DNA of 64,000 bases from Bolinopsis microptera (GCF_026151205.1 NC_087084.1:5511538-5575537), one strand, 5' to 3'; positions 10,956-24,190 are shown, numbered from the stretch's first letter. The notes: generated from the sequence alone by a model not told the origin. Program-made: numbers and translations.

Positions 10956-11977
10956 TCGGAGTCAAACTCTAGATAACCAGGTGATCTAAAGTACTTGATT
11001 AGAGTTGGTAGAGCTCATACAATTAGATTACTCATGACAATATGGGGAGACGTTTAATTGTCGGTAATACCAGATTCATCTGGCAGTGGTTAACTTCATA
11101 TACCAGTACCTTGTGAGAGCACGAAACTTAAATAAGAGGCTTTAAAGTACATGATAATATAATATGTTCAAGTCACGTGATGAATATTCGTGGTCATGGT
11201 CACGTGATATCAGAGTTTCAAACAGCTACCAGGCTGAAAAAGAAGCCAAGTTTCAAGTCTCATGTAATTATGTTATTATATTATCTTTATAATGTGAGCT
11301 CGGTAACTAAATGTGAGTTAGTTCGGTAAATGCGCTGAGAGTCTGTACGTTCCTGAACTATAATTTAGCAGCTTAGATCCGTGACATGTTCATGGTCACG
11401 TGATATCAGATACGTGACATTGGAATATGATTGTACATTATTAGAGCTGTTATTTGGAAATTGAGACGAGAATATTACACGTTATCGGACTGAAGACACG
11501 CAGGACAAACAACCCACCCATCACAGAAGAGCAGGAGAGATATTAACCAATGAGCGGCCAGCTCACAAGGATAACGGACCAATCAGAGATCAGGGATTCA
11601 ACCACATGACACTCAGTAACCATGGTTACGAGCCGACAGCCCGGATCAGAGAGCCAGCTCATCATTGGATCATTAACAATTACACACGGTTAATTTGCAG
11701 CATTAACGCAGATCATTGCACCCAATCAGAAGGCAGGATTCCGCTCACCAGCCAATCAGAAGTGCCCATTCTCTGTCACATGGCAAGTGCAGGTAATCAG
11801 GGAGGGGAGGCTGTGTATTTTTAGTGCTGTGATCCGAGGTAAGATTGAAAGAGAGCAATTAGAGTTTCCGGTAAGTGTGATCCAGGTGGTAACGAGTGTT
11901 CAGTAAGTATTTGTGTCACACAGATCGCACTGAGTGCGGAAATAACGGTCTTAAACATGGAGTGTGATCAGTGTAAG

Positions 11978-12665
11978 GTAGTGTAGTGCAATTTAGTGTA
12001 ATGGGGTGTAGTGTAATTTAGTGTAGTGGGGTGTATTGCAATTGCGTGTAATGGGGTGTATTGCAATTTAGTGTAGTGGGGTGTATTGCAATTTAGTGTA
12101 ATGGGGTGTAGTGCAATTTAGTGTAATGGGGTGTAGTGTAATTTAGTGTAGTGGGGTGTATTGCAATTTAGTGTAGTGGGGTGTATTGCAATTTAGTGTA
12201 GTGGGGTGTATTGCAATTTAGTGTAATGGGGTGTAGTGCAATTTAGTGTAATGAGGTGTAGTGCAATTTAGTGTAGTGGGGTGTATTGCAATTTAGTGTA
12301 ATGGGGTGTATTGCAATTTAGTGTAATGAGGTGTAGTGTAATTTAGTGTAGTGGGGTGTATTGCAATTTAGTGTAGTGGGGTGTATTGCAATTTAGTGTA
12401 ATGGGGTGTAGTGCAATTTAGTGTAATGAGGTGTAGTGCAATTTAGTGTAGTGGGGTGTATTGCAATTTAGTGTAATGAGGTGTAGTGCAATTTAGTGTA
12501 GTGCAAAATAATGCAGAGGGGTGTAGTGCAATTTAGTGTAGTGTAAAATAGTGCAGAGGGGTATAGTGCAATTTAGTGTAGTGCAAAATAGTGCAGAGGG
12601 GTATAGTGCAATTTAGTGTAGTGCAAAATAGTGCAGAGGGGTATAGTGCAATTTAGTGTAGTGGG
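11978..12665. repeat. 25-bp minisatellite (GTGTAGTGGGGTGTATTGCAATTTA)n
   Basis: A roughly 690-bp array. The basic unit is 25 bp, GTGTARTGGGGTGTA followed by KTGCAATTTA. It occurs in two main variants (TAGTGGGG and TAATGGGG). The array ends near 12500-12660 with a modified block carrying GTGCAAAATAGTGCAGAGGGG. The interspersed variants suggest repeated unequal exchange. Confidence 0.92.
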
Positions 12666-13031
12666 GTGCAGTAGTGCAGCGCAATAAATTGTAAGTTGGT
12701 GAGGACGTTAGTAGCCGGTATACTAATTTCAGTGGTCAAGTATCTAACCCACAACCGTTTTAGCACATTTAAACTGGTTCTACAAACTGGTCCTATCAAG
12801 GTCCTATCAAGAATCGATATTTCCCGCAATAAGACAAGTATTGGGAAGAATGCGAGCAATTTAAAGTAAAATCCAGTAAAGACTGAAACATACCAACGAC
12901 ACCAACAGAACAGCTGCTATTGGCAGGACACACATATAAATCGTATAAGTTCCCCAAAAAAACCATAATTGCTGTCTGCTGAGAACTTCAATAAATAAAT
13001 CCCCCTTTACTTCCCATTTAATATTACTGAC

Positions 13032-13175
13032 CTGGAAGATCTCAATAAGGTCAAGTTCGCGGAATCTGAAAGGAATGTTGGTCACGTGTAGACGTTTACT
13101 CTTGTTGTGAGGCTGAGTTGGTATCCCTGGTAGCAGCCCTGGGGCACTGATTGGGGACTGCGTCGTGGTGGTCGT
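13032..13175 (-). CDS. rbfox: Rbfox-like, shared coding exon 1 (linker plus RRM N-terminal half, RNP2)
   Basis: The exon is 144 nt, phase 0/0, 48 residues. It starts TTTTTQSPISAPGLLPG, continues to KRLHVTNIPFRFRELDLIEI and ends FQ. KRLHV-x-NIPFRFR is the start of the Fox RRM. RNP2 is LHVTNI, and the His and the Phe of IPFRFR that contact GCAUG in human RBFOX1 are kept. The acceptor is CTATTTCAG and the donor is CAG followed by GTCAGT. An exon of 144 nt is also found here in vertebrate genes (from memory). All three upstream start exons end in phase 0 and fit this acceptor. Confidence 0.95.
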
Positions 13176-13185
13176 CTGAAATAGA

Positions 13186-13326
13186 TTCTAGGTTATTCTA
13201 GGTTGTTCTAGGTTATTCTAGGTTATTCTAGGTTATTCTAGGTTATTATAGGTTATTCTAGGTTATTCTAGGTTATTCTAGGTTATTCTAGGTTATTCTA
13301 GGTTATTCTAGGTTATTCTAGGTTAT
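13186..13326. repeat. 10-bp array (TTCTAGGTTA)n next to the RRM acceptor
   Basis: About fourteen copies of ATTCTAGGTT, with two variants (GTTCTAGGTT and ATTATAGGTT). On the gene's strand it reads (TAACCTAGAA)n. It ends only about ten bases upstream of the 3' splice site of the RRM exon. Confidence 0.93.
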
Positions 13327-14465
13327 TAACTTGTGTTGAGTAAATTAAATTTGTAAAAATATCATTTTGTTCGTGAATGTTTTATTGGCTTTAAATTAAC
13401 AAATGGTATATTGTATTTTTTATGAATTTGACGAACATTTTTTCATCAAATACTTTTTTATCTGTTAGAACTGATAAGAAAATAGTAACGATTAAATCCG
13501 GGTTGATTTAAAGACAAAGGACATGTCTAACTAAGGGTTTCACTAAGGGTTTCACTAAGGGTTTCACTTAATGGATACCGATATCGGGACCATCAGCACA
13601 TTTTACTACACAGGAATATTTTACTGTGGCGTAATATGTTTAAATAGAAAATACAGTGAGGGAGATAATTGGATTGATGAAAAGTTAAACAGCCTTAATT
13701 ATTATTGTTAATTGAAGTAATAATTAGATGGTCATTAGCATAACGACCCAGTTTTAAACCCTACAAATATTAGAACTGCTTGGACTCACTCAAACTCTAA
13801 CAATCTCCTAAATCTACACGGCACGCACGTGTAAATTTAATCCTCATAACATGTAATTTATGTGACTAAAGAATGAAGTTATGTAACTAAAGAATGTAGT
13901 TATGGGCGTCGTATCGGAATGTAGATCCGTCTCTGCCTCTCTCTGCTGCAACTATGTGTCTCGCTGACAGGGCTTATGCCGCACATTTACGTTTCTAAAT
14001 AAAAGTATTTGCTGGAGTGACGTGGGGGATATAGTTGTTGTTGTTGGGTTTCGGGAGACTTGAGTTTAAAGTGTTATAAAAGCGTGTGAACTTTAGCGTG
14101 ACAAGGTTTAGCCGTTACAAGGTTGGCGTAACGATGTTAACCGTTACAAGAGTTAAGCGTTACAGAGTGCGTGAGTGTTAAACCATTGGCGTGACGATAA
14201 GATTGGCTGGTTCAAACTTTAATATCTCAACTCAGCTCACAATTCGCTACTTTATCAACAGAAACTATGTATCTGGATATTAGTGGGTTTTGATTGGTTA
14301 ATACTGGAAGCTGATTGGTTAATACTGGACGCTGATTGGTTAATCGCTGTCACGTGACAAACTCACCATTATTCACTCCTGACTCACAGAGCTCCTCTGA
14401 CTCTTTGTTAAACTCTACACACTCGGAGAAACACCGCATGGAAAACGGCCCTCCCAGTCTCCAAA

Positions 14466-14592
14466 CCACGTGTTACACTCAACCAAACCGTGTGTTACAC
14501 TCAACCAAAACCACGTGTTACACTCTACCAAAACCACGTGTTACACTCTAGCAACCACGTGTGTTACACTCTAGCAAACCACGTGTTACTCC
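14466..14592. repeat. CCACGTGTTACACTC(T)A repeat with E-boxes
   Basis: Five to six imperfect copies of a unit of about 22 bp, ACCACGTGTTACACTCTA followed by CCAAA or GCAA. Most carry an intact CACGTG. Confidence 0.85.
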
Positions 14593-15227
14593 AGTGCTTT
14601 ATTCACCGGGTCACAAGGAATACAGCTCAAGATCGAGTTAAGCCTCTAAATTTAAACATACCTAACCTTCTCAGCATGTGTATTTTGTAGGATTTAATTA
14701 CTGCGTAATTAATGGCCGCCTGTAAACACACAGTTTGATACATATCAGCAGTCGTGATTCTAAACAATATGTACAAATGTTTGCCCTGTATATAGGCCAA
14801 ATACAACATGTTTGTTATATTATATATCAAATCTCAACGCTAATTATACAGTTGTTGCAGATGCAGGGGACGATATTATATTGTACAATATGGACTATTG
14901 TTGGGTATGTTTAACAGTGTTGCTCAATGTAGGGTGGGTCCGGGTAAGTGCTGTTTAATTTTAGATATCAGAAAGTAGATTTAGTTTCATTCTTTAATTG
15001 AATCTATTCTTAAATCAGAAAACGGACAGATCTTTTTACAATACTAAATTAAGAAAATTATAATGTACAACTGAACTGCAGATATCATTCTGGCCGAGTT
15101 AGTCAATATTCTGGATATAAAACTAGGTTGACATACTTTGTTTTAAATATTAAGAAACCCTACAATAGCTTACACACATGTCACATGTAAGTTTATAGTT
15201 TATAAATAATACATTTATAGTTTATAC

Positions 15228-15299
15228 CTTCACATCACCCATGTTTTCTGAAACTGTGTTTTCCTTGTTGAAGTTGTTCTCGCTCTGTGATTCTATCAT
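15228..15299 (-). CDS. rbfox: Rbfox-like alternative first coding exon C
   Basis: An ATG at 15299 opens 24 codons starting MIESQSENNFNKENTVSE and ending NMGDVK, then donor AAG followed by GTATAA. It ends in phase 0, so it joins TTTTTQSP of the RRM exon. A good acceptor-like sequence (GCTGCTCTTAG) lies just upstream of the ATG, so a 5' UTR exon may splice to it. Reading through from the 285-nt exon would hit a stop in this exon, so it can only serve as a start. The peptide is hydrophilic and Asn/Glu-rich. Assignment is by phase, position and donor only. Confidence 0.6.
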
Positions 15300-17340
15300 T
15301 TTGCAAATTTCTAAGAGCAGCAAAGGTAATTAATCAATTATAATTGATCAATTATAAGTCAATTACAATGATTTGTCTGTAATCAAAGTTAACTCATCGG
15401 AAACTGATTTGGCTAACAGAAACGGCAAATAAATGATTATAAATCAAATAGAGAGCAAGAGCTTCTAAAATACCGATATCGAGCCAGCACATCAGAGCAG
15501 AAAATACAAAACAGAAGATTTAAAAATGTCACAAACGAACTGAAGCAAAGGAAACAAAAGCTCTAAAATCACACCTGAATCTAACAACGATTACCGCACA
15601 GATAAACACACTGAAAACAATAAATCTCACAACTAAAAACCCAAAACTTAAACACGACACGACACGTCTACACTCTCCAGCTGAGAGATATTTAGATAGC
15701 CACCAGCCTGAATTGTAAAGCGATAATCACCTAATGACAGGCCAAAACGAAATCGGAAATTTACAGGATATAAACCAGACAACTACTGCTAACCAGAACG
15801 CCTGGCAAAACTAAACGTCAGACTGATGAGAAAATACAAACCAAGTTTGCAGACTGAAAATAATATAAAAGCAGAAAACAAGTAAAAGACGGGGGAGGAG
15901 TTAGTCTTCTCAACACTCGCCACTCGCTATAGAAAATCTAAAACTGGGTATAAATCTAAAACTTACAGTCCAGGTTACAACTCTAATTAGAGAGAGAGAG
16001 AGGAAGAGAGAGAGAGAGTAAGAGAGAGAGAGAGAAAGAGAGAGGGAGAGTTAGAGTTAAAAACTTATTTGTGTCTGACTAAATGTAAAGAAGCTCTATT
16101 CGGTGGCGGTGTATAGCACTCATGGCGGTGTTAACCTTTCCACGAATTCTGTCTGGGTGTTTGTTCGGACACATTTCTGGGTGGTATAAAACGAGCTTGA
16201 AGGGGCGTAGCCAGGGTAGTCAGGAAAATTTAATTAGTTTACCTTGAGTAGGATGGACAAAGCCGATTAATGGACAATCAAATAAAATGAACAAAAAGGT
16301 GTGTTTGACAGCAGCAATTAGGTGATCATAAATGGTGCAGCTTTGCACAAGTGCCGACCAAAGTTCATCTCAATCTGTGAGATCTTAACGCGGGGAAGTT
16401 AACGACACAATTTTTAAAACTTAAACTGTAAAACGACACAATTTTACACGAGATGGAACCGGTCAGATTACGCAGTTTAGAAAAGAAAGGTTCAAATTTA
16501 AAAGGCCCAGTTTCAAGTGAACAATTAAACAGAGAAAAGACGTTTACTGAGCAAAAAAAGAAAAGGTCGAAGTGAACAATTAAACAGAGAAAGGCAACGT
16601 TTACTGAGCAAAAAAAAGGTTCAAGTCTACAATTACAGTCCCAGGTTTCCAGAGTTTACAGAGCGAAAAAGAAAGGAGGCACTCCAGTCGGTTATATCGG
16701 GGGTGTTTAGCGCGCTCACCAGGCCAGCTCACCAGGCTCTCATGGAAACGAGTCACATTCCACAATGGAGCTCTCCACCAATCACAGCGCTGGAATTACC
16801 CCACGTGACTTTTTCTAACCTATCAGATTGCTCGCTGGGTCCATTGTGGTCGTTAATATAACTGGGGAGCTATCAGGTTACAATGTAAATCTGTTTGTGT
16901 AATGAGTGAGAGAGAGAGCGAGTGAGGGAGAGAGAGAGAGAGATTGAAGGGTTCAAGGACAGGACTTAAGTGATTGCGTGTAAACACACTTGGTAAGATG
17001 GTATTGCAAACCCCCTCCCGTTGAGGCACGTGATATTTCCTATTTATAATGACTATTTCGAGAACATTTATCTGTGTAACTATTCTTTAAATCTTTTATG
17101 TCCTTTCTATTTACATTAGTTTTGTTAAATAATATATCTTTACATTAGGTTTGGGAGATGCCTAGTCCAACTCTGATAGAGGGCTAAGGAATATAGAATG
17201 CATTGCGAACGATCCCAAAGGGTCATACCCTGGAGTTTATACAGAAGTAATAAGCGAGAGTATAGACAAATCACATGGACATTATAATAGGGTGCATGTG
17301 AAGGGAGGTGACTGAAATGAATTGTTAAAACACTGCACAG

Positions 17341-17426
17341 CTATAATACAGTTACTGTACTATATCGTGCTCATCTGTTACTGTACTATCTCGTGCTCAT
17401 CTGTTACTGTACTATATCGTGCTCAT
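17341..17426. repeat. Three tandem copies of a 27-bp unit
   Basis: Three consecutive copies of GTTACTGTACTATATCGTGC followed by TCATCT, with single-base differences. Confidence 0.85.
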
Positions 17427-19485
17427 TTGTGGTCTTTTGCATCGATTAGAATGGGCGTGGAGACTGGGACCTCTTTCACAGTAAATGGTCTTTAACTTCA
17501 CGTGCTGCTACCACTACCAAGACGAGAGAATGGAAGGTTTTTAGTGTTGCAAAATGTATGACTCAATTTAAAGAGAATGGAAGGTGATCATGGCGGCGGA
17601 TTGTAAACTGATGTGAACAGTTTTCTAGAGAAAAACGAATATATTTACTTAATATGGCAATATAATTGAATATTAAACTGTTCCCAGACAACGATGGTAA
17701 GTCGTCTGTATAATATTAATTTATCCGATCTCTTTGACCATCGAGGCAACAGAAATCTGGTACTTGAATATCGAGTGTCTGATGGTAAATGGTGATGGGG
17801 CGGTGACTCAGAAACTTGGTAGTGGTAATAATGCTCTTCATGAGCAAATGTCACGTTCGGAAATTTAACATCTCAGAAAGCATTTTTTACCAAAGTACCG
17901 TGCGTTTGGAGTAAAGCAAAAACAAACAAAGTACAAACATGATAAAGCTAAAAATCGAATGAATTACGACCAACTTGATGACCTCAGAGCTCTGATGAAA
18001 CAAGAAAGTGCAAAATAATATTGAATAATAAATTGTTAACGCTTAACTTAATCATGCGTTCAGAAATAAGCCGTGCTCGTTAAATATTAAAAAACGCAAA
18101 AAAGAGAAAACGTGTCAGTCATAAAGTCATCTTGATGTTTGAATTACGATTTGTAACAATATTTAAATAACATTATCGTAGAGAAGTTTGGAAATAACGC
18201 ATACCCGGTCATAAGTTTTCTAGTTTAAAACATAAATTTAGATTAATCATCTTTCATATAAACTGATTTCATTTCATGAAAGTATGACAAATTGTTTCAA
18301 TATTCTCGGTCACCGCACCGTGTGTATTGGATATGTTTGCGTCGTGATAATATCACATAGACACGTCAAAATGACACGTAATAAAGAAGGGTAGAATACA
18401 ATAGATAGAGTAAGTCCCTGAGTAACAGTGCACGTATATAACGACGATTATTTCCCGATTCCCAAAACTAGATACATTTCAAAACATCTCCAGCCTCTAC
18501 CCCTGACCTGGTCCTAAAATAGCTCTTAAGTCCAACAAGCGACAAACTATAGTAATAACAATTGTACAGCAGTGGAGAAACAGGACGACACAATATATAA
18601 TGTAATGATCAAGCAGAGAGAGCGGAGGATACACAAACAATGCTAGGTGACTTGCCCCCTCCCCTCTCTCTAGCAAATTATATTGAAATCTCTACTGTTG
18701 TCTAGTTCAGATAAAAGTGTCGCCTCTGCACTCCTCCGTTATCTGATAGTTATACAGTTATAGGTGGGTATATGGGTCTGGATTATACTATTAAGGATGG
18801 AAATGTGGTGTTTCGCCGCTCTCCCTTGTTGGGTAAACTTTTGATATTACAGCAGTTCTACGTGTATTTTAAAACGTCATGTGGTTTTCAAGTTTTCTAT
18901 CACTAAGATTCATGTAGTTAACAAAGTAAGCAGATTGTGGTTCAGATGGACTTCCAATGTTAATTATAGTGGGTCATGTACTCACATCGAACAATGGGCA
19001 ACTCAAATTATGGAAACGAAATTTAAATTAAATGGTGGGAGTGGTCTGTTAAGTTTCGGGGTGTGTCAGCACCTCAGTGTGATTATTTTAAGAAATACTT
19101 AGAAACTCCTCTCGAAAGCAAGAAGCTGAAACAATAATCTCAATTTCACGACGACTGACAGTCTTACTACCTCGGAAATAATATTCCTTGCAGAGTTTCT
19201 GACATTTCGAGACAACTGTTTGAAACCAATCCTTTTAGAGGACTTGATTTTAAACGCTCCAACCGTAGACTAAAAATTGACCCTCGTTTAACGACGACCA
19301 ATAGAAGTAATATAGGAGCGAGTTAATCTACCTGCTCTTGAATTTACGCAAGCTTTTGAGCTTCCATTTCCAATGGTTGATCGCAACTTAAATTACTTAA
19401 AAATCACTTGTAGTGCTCCTTAAAAACAGGGTAACTGTAAAAACCGGGTATTTTGGCGGGTTTAGGTGAGTTTACTTCTATACCA

Positions 19486-19847
19486 GTGTAGAGTGTAGAG
19501 TGTAGGGTGTAGAGTGTAGGGTGTAGAGTGTAGAGTGTAGAGTTTAGAGTGTAGAGTGTAGAATGAAGGGTGTAGAGTGTAGAGTGTAGAGTGTAGAGTG
19601 TAGAGTGTAAAGTGTAGAGTGTAAAGTGTAGAGTGTAGAGTGTAGGGTGTAGAGTGTAGAGTGTAGAGTGTAGAGTGTAGAGTTTAGAGTGTAGAGTGTA
19701 GAGTGTAGAGTGTAGAGTGTAGCGTTTAGAGTGTAGAGTGTAGAGTGTAGAGTGTAGAGTGTAGAGTGTAGAGTGTAGAGTGTAGAGTGTAGAGTGTAGA
19801 GTGTAGAGTGTAGAGTGTAGAGTGTAGAGTGAAGGGTGTGAGTGAGT
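19486..19847. repeat. (GTGTAGA)n array
   Basis: About fifty 7-bp units of GTGTAGA with scattered variants (GGTGTAG, GTTTAGA, GTAAAGT). The 3' half is the most homogeneous. Confidence 0.93.
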
Positions 19848-22232
19848 CTACTTCTACAATCTACACCACTAATGTAGGGTGTAGGGTGTAAACTGTAGGT
19901 TTGTTTACTTCTACACGGTACAGCTTCAAGGTTCTATTTCAGGTAAATGTAAGCGAGATGGGGCAGTATCACGTGGTCTTACTATTGGCTAAAAAGTAAA
20001 ATCACTCCTGAGTCCAGGGTCCAAACACCCCCTTACACACTCAACCTCCTCCCAATCCCGTTAATTCAATCATACCCTCCCTAATGATGCCGCTAACGAT
20101 TCTTTGTGCTCCCTGGATTTAGAAATACTGCCAGCCGATTGGTTGAGATGTGTCGTGTGACCAGTGAAACGCTCGGTGATTGGCTGAAAGATACCACGTG
20201 ATATGATGAACGGACTGTGATTGGCTCGAAGAAGAAGCGCGGATTATAATGCCCCAGTTTTCATATTATTACGCTGGAAAATTCAATAATGTGAGTACAG
20301 AATTAGAAGATTAGATTTGCTCTAGATGATCCAGACTAATGTGCCACGGAGAGGTCGTGGTAAAGCGAAATATTAATAGAATCACACTCAGTCGCACACA
20401 GCCTGAACCGGACCGAGAATGAGCCCAAACCTTCCCTGATCAACCTGGGAGGTTTGAGGTATCACAATCCCGCGGTCTGATTGGTGGAGATGGTCACGTG
20501 ACAGGTCATCCTGTGGTCTGACTGGTCGGTTGGGTCAGATGACGCCAGGGGTTTGGGTTTGAGAACATGCAGCTGCACGTGATGGTGATTACTGGAGAAT
20601 TAAAATTAAATTAACGGGTGCTCGGATAGTTGATACTTGGATAGGTTTTGAAAGGGAAGTTAAAACTAAAATCTGAACATTCCTAAACATCATTTGCAGT
20701 TCACAAGCATAAGATATCCGGTTTGAGCGAGCCTCAAAATGTGAATAAATATTCCTAAAATTAGTGTTGATTGGAGACTATGAAAACGTAGTTTTCATTA
20801 TTTTGTGTGTTTGCGTACGCCGTACGCGACCAAGGCTGATCCAGTGACAGCCTGATAAAGCGGGGGCCTGTGAAAATAGGGAGGCTAAACGTGGCTGAAA
20901 TACCCACGGGAGAGATCGCACAACCTCATGCTTTTAATCTCATCAATCTAGGAGCTTTTAAATTTCTTTTTAATCTCCACTTGGCTTAAAATCTGGACCA
21001 CCCTGTTCACAAACCCAACAATGTTTAGTCTGAGGGTGCTGTGCAACAGATAGTATCAAGATACTATCCCTTATACAATATACTACAGTTAGAGATAGTG
21101 GTATCATTACGAGTTGTCTGCTAAGTGCTAAGTTCCTCTAAAGGAGGTTCTATTGGTTATGATGTAGAGGATGGTAGAGCTGGTTTCAAGCACAGGTCGC
21201 TCTCAAATTCAACGATAAGCAGTGACCTTCGGCACTTGATACCTCCTCAAGTCTCCACTGATTTACTAACTATCAATATTGTTTGTGTGCCGTGAAAATA
21301 AATAATTGTTTGATTAATATTTTGGATTGGACGGTTTAAAAAAATCTTAACAGCTTAATCATCGTTAATTATCGTTAATTATCGTTAATTACCGTCTACT
21401 AGTTACACAAAAAACCATTCAATACCAATAAATTCGCACGGTTTGTTTGTGGTGTTAGTTAGAACACCTTTCTCTCACAAACAGAGTCTAACCCAAAATA
21501 GCAAAGCTTCAAAGCATCCATGGATTTGATCACCGAACAACCTTGCTGCTTACGTTCAAGATCAACCTGACTTCTAAGCAAGGTGCTACCTTGTAGAACA
21601 CACTAGCTAATATCCCGAAATTAAGGTATTTTCTTGGAGCACTGTTGTCAGGTTGTTAGATAGGGTACTTAGTGACAATGAGATGGTTCTCTAGCAATCT
21701 TAATGGACCATGTTACAATGACATTTTAGTTACAAGAGAAACGTAAAACCAGCTATCAGTATATTATGTTGGGTAATGTTGACGGAGTTGACCGTAATGG
21801 TAGCAGAGAAGATTATTTACCGACAGATTTTTCTGAGACGAAATATTAAAAGGAATTCGAAATTTCAAGTAGGAATAATCAATATTCGAAGTATGCAATG
21901 TTAGAATTACGGTTAACTAAATAGATTGGATCGAGTAAATAATTAAATATTGCACTGACTGAGTTTCTTACAGCGGAGGTAATATTTTTAGAATTACGAA
22001 GCTTTACCGATTGCATGATTAAACAGTGAAATTTAGGTATTGGAGCATTAATGAGCCAAGGAAATAGTACAGACAAAATCACGGAGGCTGGAGCCTTATT
22101 AATCGTGGAAGCAAGTTACCGAATGATTCATTACGTCGTGGCAATTAGGACAAACTCAACAATCACACACCACTACCAGAACCAGTAAATATACCCAGTT
22201 AATGGAAGCTCAAACATCGGTAAATCAAATAC

Positions 22233-22517
22233 CTGTTCGGAGTCTTCCTCTTTTCCAGCCTCTCCCTGATTCTCCGCATCTTCCACAGTACCTCCCTCTT
22301 CTTTAGCCGCCACTTCCACAGCACCCCCCTGCTCGGTTGTATCCATAGCTTCCTCACTCTCCTGAGCAGGACCCGTTGTCATGGTAACGGGGGGAGGAGG
22401 TACGAATGTGTGTTGAGGTGGGTAAGGGTACATGCCACCATGGTGGGGGTTTGGTGGAGGGGGTCCAGCCATGGGATTAACATAGTAAAACATTGGAGCA
22501 GTCCAGAGTGCTGTCAT
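22233..22517 (-). CDS. rbfox: Rbfox-like alternative first coding exon B (Pro-rich/acidic N-terminus)
   Basis: The exon is 285 nt. The ATG at 22517 sits in a favourable context (TTACCATGA). It encodes 95 residues, beginning MTALWTAPMFYYVNPMAGPP, through a Pro/Gly/His-rich part with YPYPPQHTFVPPPP. It then runs into a Glu-rich acidic part ending GKEEDSEQ. The donor is CAG followed by GTATTT, phase 0, which matches the RRM exon. Human RBFOX proteins also have a Pro/Tyr-rich N-terminal region before the RRM. This is the longest N-terminus in the window and probably a major isoform. Confidence 0.8.
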
Positions 22518-23761
22518 GGTAAGAGGGTTTGTAAGATGTTCCTTGTTGTGGAGTTATTGAGTTAAGTATTACTGGGGAGTTTCTGAGTTTCTTGTTGGAT
22601 CTTCTGAAGACGCGGGTCTTCTCTTTAACTTCTAAGATCAAGAATGTGTCCAGTAAAGTAAGTTGGATGTCTCACGATATTTGGAGATGAAGGTTGCAGC
22701 AGAGAAACACGAGTGCACGAAAAAGGCTGTAATAAACGGTATACTCAGTAAACACATATGATCACTCACAGTTGTTTGAGATGAGCTTCTCGTCCCCTCA
22801 TTGGATAAAACACGCCACCAGACCATGTTCCTGTCTTCTGATTGGCTGAAGACTCCTGGAGTTGCCAGGTTTTGGTGTGGCAACGAGGAATTGGGTCGAC
22901 CTGATCCACACCGACCACTCACAACCCGTTATACTTATCATGGGACACGCACGAACCAATCAGAGCACAGGAAACTCTCTGCTCACAGAGAGGTGTCCGA
23001 AGGGTAATTACTTGCAGTGACCACTATAAACCTCTACAGCTTTCTTACTCTCATATAGAACAGCATTTTACTTATTTATATCGCTTAAATTAGTGTACAT
23101 TTCAACTTTACAATCTTTACTACTACTATTGATAGGTGATGGGCCGCATGAGCTAACGGGAGACTATTACTCCGACCACGTTAAATAGTAGTTTTCTTAG
23201 GAATCTCCGGGTTACGTTATGTGAGTGGACAGTAACTGAAGTTCTGGTAAACAGAAAAGGGGTTTTGCAAACAAAGAGATGGTTTTTAAACAAAAGGAAC
23301 AGTTTTCAAAAATATCAGGGGACAGTTATTTAACGTATTGAGAGATCCATATTCGGACGACCGACAACTAAACCCAATTGAACCAGTTTGCACATAACTT
23401 AAAGAGCGCGCAATCAGCTTAATTGGGTGCCCATATTCATAAAGATGCCTCTCGGAGAGAAATTAAAAATAAGTTGCTTAATCGTCAGACGTCTCGAAAT
23501 CATGGTCCTCGAAATTAGGTTACAGTTTAAACACCAAGATGGTAAGATTAAAGAATTCCAACGATTTTGATTGAGTGAATATTGATAGGGACACGGGACC
23601 AACTTTTTCTGTAGTAATCCTTTCCTACTTTATTTATGATTGTGTCTAGCCAGTGAAAAAAAGTGTCCCAGTGAAAAACTGTCTCCCGTCGCCGGGAATC
23701 CCGGTTGTTTACTGGTCGATAAAAGTGTTTAATAAAACAGTTTAGGTGACGATGGTCTCAA

Positions 23762-23915
23762 TAGATAACTATAAAACCGCAAATAAATCACCAAGATCAC
23801 TTAGTATTTAAGATTATCATTGGAGTCTTCACTAGATAACTATTTTACCGCAAATAAATCATCAAGATCACTTAGTATTTAAGATTCTCATTGGAGTCTT
23901 CACTAGATAACTATA
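23762..23915. repeat. Tandem duplication of about 78 bp
   Basis: Two adjacent near-identical copies. Both contain GCAAATAAATCACCAAGATC (or ATCATCAAG) and ATTGGAGTCTTCACTAGATA. Confidence 0.88.
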
Positions 23916-24045
23916 AATGAACCTAAAATTAAAGCCTTGGGGTCAAAGAGCATTAAAGGCCTCTCACGAAGGTACTACGAGAATTGTAACATTGACTTGC
24001 AAAACCCGGTTGGTTTAATTGTAAGTAAGGCACTGTGAAAGGTGG

Positions 24046-24190
24046 TTTAAATGTCACGTGATGCTACTACGTCACGTGATTCTACTACGTCACGTGATTC
24101 TACTACGTCACGTGATTCTAATACGTCACGTGATTCTACTACGTCACGTGATTCTAATACGTCACGTGATTCTACTACGTCACCTGATAC
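24046..24190. repeat. 18-bp minisatellite carrying CACGTG E-boxes
   Basis: About eight copies of TCACGTGATTCTACTACG. Variants are TCTAATACG and a last copy reading CACCTG. Seven copies keep the palindromic TCACGTGA. Confidence 0.93.

Larger units (their letters stand above)
8971..13031 (-). other. Rbfox intron inside the RRM (4.1 kb), repeat-rich
   Basis: This intron splits the RRM between IEIFQ and PFGPI. It holds a 10-bp ACATAAARTA array (9755-9838), a 23-bp array (9978-10096) and a CA microsatellite (10184-10260). It also holds a degenerate CAAATAGAGAGCT repeat (10770-10955) and the large 25-bp minisatellite at 11978-12665. CACGTG sites occur at about 9491-9554 and 11170-11400. No coding exon was recognised. 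Confidence 0.6.
13176..15227 (-). other. Rbfox intron between start exon at 15.3 kb and RRM exon
   Basis: It contains the 10-bp array at the acceptor and three TGATTGGTTAATACTGG-type units near 14290-14345. It also contains the CACGTGTTACACTC repeat at 14466-14592. No additional coding exon was recognised. Confidence 0.5.
15300..22232 (-). other. Rbfox intron (6.9 kb)
   Basis: It holds GA-rich microsatellite tracts (15990-16040 and 16910-16945) and a 27-bp triplicated motif (17341-17426). It also holds a 360-bp GTGTAGA array (19486-19847). Groups of CACGTG with CCAAT/ATTGG lie at 16780-16810, 20130-20230 and 20470-20580. No other exon was recognised. Confidence 0.5.

Noticed and set aside
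11606-11824. Small plus-strand frame of 72 residues in an Rbfox intron
   Set aside because: There is no domain and no splice or promoter support. It lies in a CCAAT-rich, less AT-rich stretch where open frames arise by chance.
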